A stretch of 60,711 bases of DNA, from the NCBI GenBank assembly GCA_018661505.1, contig JABJIE010000043.1, positions 1-60,711 of the forward strand, written 5' to 3'. Numbering within the stretch: the stretch's first letter is position 1; each line of letters begins with the position of its first letter. Position numbers and translations under genes: made by a program. Below the pieces are notes generated by a model that had not been told where the DNA came from, ran no database searches, and was given only the letters and a program-made list of their open reading frames with translations. Below are positions 55,323 through 60,711 of this stretch, in pieces. Origin of the DNA: Lentimicrobiaceae bacterium. Lineage in GTDB: Bacteria > Bacteroidota > Bacteroidia > Bacteroidales > F082.

Positions 55323-55859
55323 TTAATTAATGTTAGTAATTTCAATTTCATAAATAATTGTTGATCGTTGCGGGATTTTTTTATTGTCTCCAAGCAAACC
55401 ATAACCAAGGTGCGAAGGTATGATAATTATTGCCTCATCCCCCACTCTAAAGTTTAATATTGCCTCTTCAAGTCCTGATTCAACACCACCATGCCCAATT
55501 TCAAAGGAAAGTGGTCCATCTTCACTGGAGGAATATATAATATCACCAGTTATTAATTTTACTCTGTAATTCATTGTCACTATTTTGCCTAATACCGCAG
55601 TATCACCCGTTCCGGGCTTTGTAATTTGGTATTTAAGACCAGATCCAGTTTTGGTTACATCAAGATTGTGGCGTCTTATATAATTATCAATTTCAGTGTT
55701 TTCAGTATTTACAAGATATTTGTTGACCTTAACGAGTGATTCTTTTTTATCCTTTGAGTTGTCGTTGTTTATTTCTTCATTATAATGCCTTACATTATCA
55801 CATCCAATAACAAATGTAAGAAGCATAGAAAATATGATTATATTGATATTGGATTGCAT
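55323..55859 (-). CDS. GldI-like FKBP-type lipoprotein
   Basis: A 178-residue lipoprotein. I choose the ATG at 55859 (MQSNINIIIFSMLLTFVIGC), 4 bases after the nrnA stop codon, over an upstream start that would overlap nrnA. The Cys at residue 20 is the lipid anchor. One FKBP domain follows (YRVKLITGDIIYSSSEDG, GGVESGLEEAILNF, LGYGLLGDNKKIPQ, IIYEIEITNI). The pocket Asp and Trp are changed while the Tyr is kept. GldI, a single-domain FKBP lipoprotein, is needed for gliding in Flavobacterium; size and position next to nrnA fit, but identity is inferred. Confidence 0.75.
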   Translation of the reverse strand: MQSNINIIIFSMLLTFVIGCDNVRHYNEEINNDNSKDKKESLVKVNKYLVNTENTEIDNYIRRHNLDVTKTGSGLKYQITKPGTGDTAVLGKIVTMNYRVKLITGDIIYSSSEDGPLSFEIGHGGVESGLEEAILNFRVGDEAIIIIPSHLGYGLLGDNKKIPQRSTIIYEIEITNIN

Positions 55860-55863
55860 TATT

Positions 55864-56895
55864 TTAAAGTGATATTTTATAGTCAAGGTCGTTTTTATAG
55901 TCCTCTAGAATTGACTTTAACTTCTTAATGAAGGCATCAATATTATTTGCCTCTCTACCACCCGCTGCATTTTTATGTCCCCCTCCATTGAAATGTTTCC
56001 TACATAAATCATTCACTGAGAAATCTCCTTTGGATCTGAAGGATAAACGCAATAAATTATCCTTTTCACTTATGAGTACTGACATATTTATCTTTTCCAT
56101 GGATAAAGGATAGTTAACCATTCCCTCTGTATCCCCAACTTGATAGTTAAACTTTAATAAATCCTCTTTTGATAAATATATGAGTGCAGTATGATATTCA
56201 TCCCAAACCATCATTCTTTCACTTATGGCGTAACCAAGCAGTCTCAATCTATTTTCTGAAAATGTATCGTAAATAAGTTTATGAATTTTTTGAGCATCAA
56301 CGCCATGGGAAATTAACTTAGAGGTAATATTATAAGTTTCAGGGCGATTACATGAAAAGCTAAAAGAACCAGTATCGGTAACAATACCAGTGTAAATTCC
56401 TTCGCTTATATTTTTGTCAATCAGTTTTTCATCTCCTAACATCTCTATAAAGCTATATACCAGCTCGGCTGTTGATGAAACATTTGTTGTTGAGTAGCAG
56501 TAATTGAACTTATCAACTTCTGGATCGATGTGATGATCAATTAGAATTCTTGTGCATGATGTTGCTTCTACGATATCAGTTAGAACACCCAACCTGCTTA
56601 ATGCATTAAAATCCAATGCAAATATTAAATCAGCATTATGTAGTATTTTTTGAGCATGTTTTGGACGATTCTCGTAGATTATAATATCTTCAGATTTGGG
56701 CAGCCATTTGTAAAACTCAGGGAACTTGTTAGGCACCATCATAGTAACTGTATTATTTAGCTTCTTTAAATAATTATACATGGCAATAAGAGATCCTATA
56801 GCATCACCATCGGGATTAGTATGTGATGTTAGCACAATGTTCTTGCCACTATCAATAAGTTCTTTTATCTCACTTTTATTACCTTTTATCAACAT
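55864..56895 (-). CDS. nrnA: DHH/DHHA1 phosphoesterase NrnA (nanoRNase / pAp phosphatase)
   Basis: A 343-residue cytosolic enzyme that degrades short RNA and 3',5'-pAp. The DHH motifs are HTNPDGDAIGS near residue 26, ALDFNALSRL, and LIDHHIDPE. The DHHA1 motif near the C-terminus is GGGHKNAAGG. It starts the operon of three FKBP lipoprotein genes. The minus-strand -7 element TATCTTTG lies at 56930-56923. Confidence 0.94.
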   Translation of the reverse strand: MLIKGNKSEIKELIDSGKNIVLTSHTNPDGDAIGSLIAMYNYLKKLNNTVTMMVPNKFPEFYKWLPKSEDIIIYENRPKHAQKILHNADLIFALDFNALSRLGVLTDIVEATSCTRILIDHHIDPEVDKFNYCYSTTNVSSTAELVYSFIEMLGDEKLIDKNISEGIYTGIVTDTGSFSFSCNRPETYNITSKLISHGVDAQKIHKLIYDTFSENRLRLLGYAISERMMVWDEYHTALIYLSKEDLLKFNYQVGDTEGMVNYPLSMEKINMSVLISEKDNLLRLSFRSKGDFSVNDLCRKHFNGGGHKNAAGGREANNIDAFIKKLKSILEDYKNDLDYKISL

Positions 56896-56922
56896 CTTTC
56901 TTACTTGAATTTAAATAGATTG

Positions 56923-56930
56923 CAAAGATA
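56923..56930 (-). promoter_or_regulatory. -7 element of the nrnA-FKBP operon
   Basis: TATCTTTG on the minus strand fits TAnnTTTG. It lies 27 bases before the ATG at 56895. No convincing -33 element is seen. Confidence 0.5.
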
Positions 56931-57111
56931 ATCTAAATGTTGATTGATAGTTTGTTAAAGATTTTTAATATAGGCGTAATTATAATGGAAAAAACATTTA
57001 ATATAGTTACTTATTCAATAATTAAATAGCTGATTATATGGGGTGTTGAACTAAAACATTCCAAATGTAAATATTATTGCTTTTTTGTTTTTTTATTCAA
57101 AAAATATATCG

Positions 57112-57119
57112 CATCTTTG
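57112..57119 (+). promoter_or_regulatory. -7 element of rpsP
   Basis: CATCTTTG, one mismatch to TAnnTTTG, 44 bases before the ATG at 57164, with a T-rich stretch containing TTTG at 57084-57087 upstream (spacing 24, longer than usual). Confidence 0.4.
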
Positions 57120-57163
57120 CAGCCGTTTTTTAAAATAATTATCAACTTAATTTTTAATTAGTT

Positions 57164-58066
57164 ATGCCAACAATGATTAGATTATCACGTCATGGTAAAA
57201 CCCACAAGGCTTTTTATCATATCGTTGTAGCTGATGGTCGTGCACCTAGAGATGGAAGATTTATTGAGAAGATTGGCACATACAATCCTATTTCAAACCC
57301 AGCAGAGATCGTTTTAGATTTTGATAAGGCTTTGGATTGGATTCAAAAAGGTGCTCAGCCAACTGATACAGCAAGAGCTATTTTATCCTACAAAGGAGTT
57401 CTTTACAAGAATCACCTTTTAATAGGAGCTAAAAAAGGTGCTTTTACAGAAGCTGAAGCAGAAGCGAAATTTCAAAAGTGGTTAGAGGATAAGGAAGCTA
57501 AGAATGCTGCCTCAAAATCTGGCATTGAAGAAAAGATTCGCGCAGAGCAAAAAGAAAAATTTGAAGCAGAAGTTAAAGTTAAAGAAGAAAGAACAGCTGA
57601 AATAGCTAAGAAAAGAGCTGCGGCAGTAGAAGCTCAGGTTAAAGAAGCACAGGATGCGGCAGATGAAACTCCAGCTGAAGAAGCTCCAGCAACAGAGGAA
57701 GCTCCAGCAGTAGAGGAAGCTAAAGCTGAAGAAGCTCCAGCAGCAGAGGAAGCTAAAGCTGAAGAAGCTCCAGCAGCAGAGGAAGCTAAAGCTGAAGAAG
57801 CTCCAGCTGAAGAAGCTCCAGCTGAAGAAGCTAAAGCTGAAGAAGCTCCAGCAGCAGAGGAAACTCCAGCTGAAGAAGCTCCAGCAGCAGAGGAAACTCC
57901 AGCAGAAGAAGCTCCAGCAGCAGAGGAAACTCCAGCTGAAGAAGCTCCAGCAGCAGAGGAAGCTAAAGCTGAAGAAGCTCCAGCAGCAGAGGAAGCTAAA
58001 GCTGAAGAAACTCCAGCAGCAGAGGATAAAGCTGAGGATTCAGAAGAAACAAAAACTGAGAAATAG
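57164..58066 (+). CDS. rpsP: 30S ribosomal protein S16 with a long repetitive acidic tail
   Basis: The first about 85 residues are S16: [37 protein letters not shown] and [13 protein letters not shown]. The protein is 300 residues, against about 80 in E. coli. Residues about 85-165 are a charged helical stretch ([18 protein letters not shown]). Residues about 165-300 are a low-complexity tail of about nine 11-residue units of the form [11 protein letters not shown] or [11 protein letters not shown], ending in TKTEK. The encoding DNA is a 33-base tandem repeat. The reading frame is intact throughout. Other Bacteroidota also extend S16, but I do not know this repeat from them. Confidence 0.95.
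   Translation: MPTMIRLSRHGKTHKAFYHIVVADGRAPRDGRFIEKIGTYNPISNPAEIVLDFDKALDWIQKGAQPTDTARAILSYKGVLYKNHLLIGAKKGAFTEAEAEAKFQKWLEDKEAKNAASKSGIEEKIRAEQKEKFEAEVKVKEERTAEIAKKRAAAVEAQVKEAQDAADETPAEEAPATEEAPAVEEAKAEEAPAAEEAKAEEAPAAEEAKAEEAPAEEAPAEEAKAEEAPAAEETPAEEAPAAEETPAEEAPAAEETPAEEAPAAEEAKAEEAPAAEEAKAEETPAAEDKAEDSEETKTEK
57716..58030 (+). repeat. 33-base tandem repeats in the rpsP 3' end
   Basis: About nine units of 33 bases (11 codons), in two versions that differ at GAAGCTAAAGCT versus GAAACTCCAGCT. One unit is 12 bases longer. The repeats stay in frame, so gains and losses of units would only change tail length. Confidence 0.9.
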
Positions 58067-58087
58067 ATTCAACTATTTGTCATCACA

Positions 58088-58120
58088 AAAGGCCTGATAG
58101 TTTTCTATCAGGCTTTTTTT
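58088..58120 (+). terminator. Terminator of rpsP
   Basis: Stem GCCTGATAG (58092-58100) / CTATCAGGC (58105-58113) with a 4-base loop and a run of seven Ts; the flanking A/T tracts can extend the stem. Confidence 0.93.
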
Positions 58121-58224
58121 ATTTCTATATATTTTCTTTTAATTATTATTAATCATTACTGAATGTAATGTTTATGGGGCGTGGTGGGTTATAACTCAAT
58201 AAACAAGAAGAATTGACAATACCT

Positions 58225-60186
58225 TTATTTAACTAATATTTCAGTTCTACGGTTTTTTGCTCTGCCCTCTTCAGTGGAATTATCTGCTATTGGTTCTGTT
58301 GATCCCTTGGCCATATACTCAAGCCTACTTGGGTTTATTCCTTTGGATATGAGATATTTCCCCACTGAAATAGCTCTCTTTTCCGATAGTTTATTATTAT
58401 AATCTATGGTACCTATGCCATCTGTATGACCAATGATGTAAATATTTATTTTGGAAGCCTTAAGCAATTTAACTAGCCTATCTAATTCTGTATATGATGA
58501 TGCTAATAGATCACTACTGTTAAATTCAAAAAAGATATTGTTCATTGTAATTTGACTACCACTTTTTATGGGCGATAATTCAAATGTTTTATTTACGGAT
58601 GAAACACCAGTTGAGTCGGTGGCTAGATTTATATTTTCACTATAAAACAAGTATCCTGGACTTGAAATATTAAATGCGTAATCTATTCCAGGTAATAAAA
58701 CTATAAGAAATTCACCGGTAACTGGATCGCTTAATGCAGTATTCAATGTTTCTCCGTTTGTAATGTTTGTTATTTCTATGGTTGACTTAATTGGCTTTTT
58801 TGTTTCCTTGTCAATTACAGTTCCTCTAACGTACATTATTTCTTGCGGTTCAACGAGTTTGTAATTGTCAAAATAATAGATGTCATACTTACCCATCCCT
58901 CCTTCTCTATCGCTTGAAATCCAACTTCTTTTACCATCAAGGCTGCTAAATATGATTATTTCATTAGCTTTTGTGTTGGTTGGATAACCAATATTTTTTG
59001 CTTTGCTCCATATTCCAGTTTCATCTTGTCTGGATACAAATAAATCATATCCTCCCATACCTGGGTGTCCTGTGGATGCAAAATATAATGTTTTACCATC
59101 TGCATGTAGGAATGGAGCCATTTCATCCCTATCGGTATTTATACTATCCCCCATATTTATTGGTGGACTCCATTGTCCACTTTGTAACTTTATTGCCATC
59201 CAAATGTCAGAACCACCCTTACCTCCCACTCTTTTAGAAGAAAAGTATAACCTTTTGTTATCCGATGAAATAATTGGCTGAGAGTCCCATGTTGCAGTAT
59301 TGATAGTGCTTCCCATGTTCTGAGGTGGTAGCCACTTACCTCCTACACTACCCGACTTATAGATATCACAGCTACCAAAACCATTGGGCCAGTAACATCC
59401 GGTAAAATACATTGTTTTGCCATCTGTACTGAAATTTATTGTTCCCATATTGAGAGTATTGTTTCTCCATGATAGATCTACTAATTTAGGCATGCTCCAG
59501 TAATTATCAGATAACTTCGAGTTATATAACTGCTCCACATATCTTTTACTACTGCTTTTAGATGGACTTCGTTTTGTAAACATTATTAGGTCATTATCTA
59601 CATTTACATAATTAATGTATTCATCATTGGGAGTATTAACCGGATAACCCATACTAATTATATCCACTGGTATTGGGTTTGAGATTAGTTTGAATGCAGT
59701 TTTTGCTCTTATGAGCTTATCATTTGCCAAAGCTTTTATTTCACTACTAATATTGTCAGTATTAAGAAAAATCTCAAGGCTTATAATGGAGTTGTAATAT
59801 TCCGATATTTCGTAATATATACCACCTAGAAAATAATAAACAGCTGGAAAAAATGTGGAGTCAATTCCAATGGCACCATTATAGGCATTGATAGCCTCTT
59901 GATATTTTTTTAAATCCGCATTGATATCACCTAGTAAAAGCCATGCCTCGATAAAGTTTTTATCGTAAATAATCGATTTGTTAAGACTATTAATTGCATT
60001 CTGATAATCTCCCATTTGATAATAAGAAACAGCAGAGTTATAATTTTTGATCGACTTTTTATTTTGGGAAGTATAAGTGTATTCATCGGAGTAACCAGGG
60101 CTACTAAGTACCATTATAAGAAGTAAGGTTAAAATAGCCTTAAGGCCATTTAGAATCAATGATTTATAGTCATTTAGCTTGATCAT
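58225..60186 (-). CDS. porE: PorE-like protein: TPR, WD40-like, CRD and OmpA domains
   Basis: A 653-residue exported protein with the four-part layout known from T9SS protein PorE. TPR repeats come first (about residues 45-165, NYNSAVSYYQMGDYQNAINS), then a WD40/PD40-like propeller (about 175-450, INFSTDGKTMYFTGCYW, GGSDIWMA, GMGGYDLFVS). A carboxypeptidase-regulatory-like domain (VRGTVIDKETKKPIKSTIEI) is next. An OmpA domain ends it (about 545-653, IIGHTDGIGTIDYNNKLSEK, then GRAKNRRTEI). PorE of P. gingivalis binds peptidoglycan and is a lipoprotein; here the signal peptide has no lipobox Cys. The start overlaps the stop of the upstream gene (ATGA). Confidence 0.8.
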   Translation of the reverse strand: MIKLNDYKSLILNGLKAILTLLLIMVLSSPGYSDEYTYTSQNKKSIKNYNSAVSYYQMGDYQNAINSLNKSIIYDKNFIEAWLLLGDINADLKKYQEAINAYNGAIGIDSTFFPAVYYFLGGIYYEISEYYNSIISLEIFLNTDNISSEIKALANDKLIRAKTAFKLISNPIPVDIISMGYPVNTPNDEYINYVNVDNDLIMFTKRSPSKSSSKRYVEQLYNSKLSDNYWSMPKLVDLSWRNNTLNMGTINFSTDGKTMYFTGCYWPNGFGSCDIYKSGSVGGKWLPPQNMGSTINTATWDSQPIISSDNKRLYFSSKRVGGKGGSDIWMAIKLQSGQWSPPINMGDSINTDRDEMAPFLHADGKTLYFASTGHPGMGGYDLFVSRQDETGIWSKAKNIGYPTNTKANEIIIFSSLDGKRSWISSDREGGMGKYDIYYFDNYKLVEPQEIMYVRGTVIDKETKKPIKSTIEITNITNGETLNTALSDPVTGEFLIVLLPGIDYAFNISSPGYLFYSENINLATDSTGVSSVNKTFELSPIKSGSQITMNNIFFEFNSSDLLASSYTELDRLVKLLKASKINIYIIGHTDGIGTIDYNNKLSEKRAISVGKYLISKGINPSRLEYMAKGSTEPIADNSTEEGRAKNRRTEILVK

Positions 60187-60711
60187 TTACCTAGTTTTCT
60201 GAATGCAAAGAAAATTATATTCAGATCCTTCCATGTATTGTAATCCCTGGCATATAGAAGGTTTAATTGTTCTATGGTATCTAAATCCGAGTTGTTAAAC
60301 TTAACTGAATCTACGGGATTTAATACCCCTCTTCTAATCTTTGGTAGTTGCATTAGCTGTTTTTCAATTGGGTAATAACCAACCCAGCTCCGAGTTCCAA
60401 ATATCACTCTAAAAATATTAGAAATAAAGCCAAAAGGCTTTTTCATTAGAAATATTGCAATGGGAGACAAAGCTATTAATACAAGGCTAACGATAATGTC
60501 AAGTAACCTCTTATTTCTTCGGTTCTCTATATTGTCCACCGCGTTAATGTTCACAGTGTATAGGTCACCGCGATTATGTATGGAATTACTACCTATTATG
60601 GATAAGCTATCTTCGGGTGCTATTTTATAATCAACCTTAGCTACTTGCCAGTCTGTCATTTTATCAATTATGCGCTGATGGCTTATGCTTTTGGAGCAGA
60701 AGATAACTTCA
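60183..60711 (-). CDS. Glycosyltransferase/sugar-transferase-like protein, 3' part
   Basis: The frame runs to the right edge, so the N-terminal part is outside; 175 codons plus the stop are visible. It contains VDYKIAPEDSLSIIGSNSI, a hydrophobic helix (LDIIVSLVLIALSPIAIFLM), and FGTRSWVGYYPIEKQL. I recall this C-terminal pattern from Bacteroidota glycosyltransferases whose end resembles a membrane-linked sugar transferase. The catalytic part is not in view. It overlaps the PorE-like gene by 4 bases (ATGA), so the two are one operon. Confidence 0.6.
   Translation of the reverse strand, partial: EVIFCSKSISHQRIIDKMTDWQVAKVDYKIAPEDSLSIIGSNSIHNRGDLYTVNINAVDNIENRRNKRLLDIIVSLVLIALSPIAIFLMKKPFGFISNIFRVIFGTRSWVGYYPIEKQLMQLPKIRRGVLNPVDSVKFNNSDLDTIEQLNLLYARDYNTWKDLNIIFFAFRKLGK

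Noticed and set aside
55316-55408. Longer start for the middle FKBP lipoprotein
   Set aside because: It overlaps the upstream FKBP gene; the ATG at 55315 opens directly with a lipoprotein signal peptide.
57716-58030. Frameshift or misassembly in the rpsP tail
   Set aside because: The frame is open across all repeats, the unit length is a multiple of three, and a normal terminator follows the stop.
1-60711. tRNA or rRNA genes, CRISPR arrays, insertion sequences
   Set aside because: Intergenic regions were read by eye for T-loop motifs, repeat-spacer patterns, transposase motifs and terminal inverted repeats; none was found. A tRNA or covariance-model scan would be decisive.

Overview
The window is a stretch of AT-rich chromosome from a member of the Bacteroidota. 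Three things point there. Many genes carry the Bacteroidota -7 promoter element TAnnTTTG, often with TTTG or TTG about 19-20 bases upstream, while Shine-Dalgarno sequences are rare. Type IX secretion (T9SS) and gliding-type genes are present: a PorD/DUF4835 protein at the left edge, a PorE-like TPR-WD40-OmpA protein at the right edge, and FKBP lipoproteins of the GldI type. There is also a TonB-dependent receptor with a carboxypeptidase-regulatory-like N-terminal domain. I cannot name the order or genus. I see no tRNA, rRNA, CRISPR array, insertion sequence or prophage; this looks like core genome with some accessory genes.

Layout. 1-7.2 kb: end of porD, recQ, an outer-membrane barrel gene, HU, fmt, a membrane-anchored TPR protein and a secreted protein. 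7.2-10 kb: a compact operon on the minus strand encoding a 2-oxo acid dehydrogenase E2, a DEDD exonuclease and a FAH-family hydrolase. 10-11.5 kb: an XRE regulator preceded by a long leader region with repeated TTACAnnTGTAA dyads, then ndk. 11.8-17.5 kb: a DNA polymerase III alpha subunit fused to its own proofreading exonuclease, thioredoxin and a DUF58 protein. 17.6-22.4 kb: an outer-membrane pair (a helix-hairpin-helix barrel protein and a PorQ/PorV-like protein), DUF2461 and a secreted RsiV-like protein. 22.6-27.1 kb: a YigZ-family protein, dnaA, then an operon of a low-molecular-weight phosphatase, a PLP dehydratase and an RsmI-like methylase. 27.1-35 kb: a lipid A-type acyltransferase, an MFS transporter, rarA, arfB, an outer-membrane protein and a TonB-dependent receptor.

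35-41.9 kb: uvrB followed by a conserved protein of unknown function, diverging from a small unknown gene translationally coupled to glpK, then a short-chain dehydrogenase and an unknown acidic protein. 42.3-44 kb: a GlcG/HbpS-type protein and a GAF-PAS-PAS protein with no output domain, behind a perfect FNR-type palindrome. 44-52 kb: xerD, acyl-CoA dehydrogenase, clpC and gyrA. 52.2-58.1 kb: a secreted TPR protein, an operon of nrnA plus three FKBP-type lipoproteins, and rpsP, whose S16 product carries a very long repetitive acidic tail. 58.2-60.7 kb: the PorE-like gene and the end of a glycosyltransferase-type gene.

How it fits together. Much of the window is information processing (recQ, dnaE, dnaA, rarA, uvrB, xerD, gyrA, HU, fmt, arfB, rpsP) mixed with envelope biogenesis. 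The parts least explained by known biology are the XRE operator array, the FNR-box/GlcG/GAF-PAS unit, the S16 tail, the helix-hairpin-helix barrel pair, and the unknown genes beside uvrB and glpK. No wholly new multi-gene system is proven here; these are the best candidates. Promoter, terminator and operator calls were made by eye.
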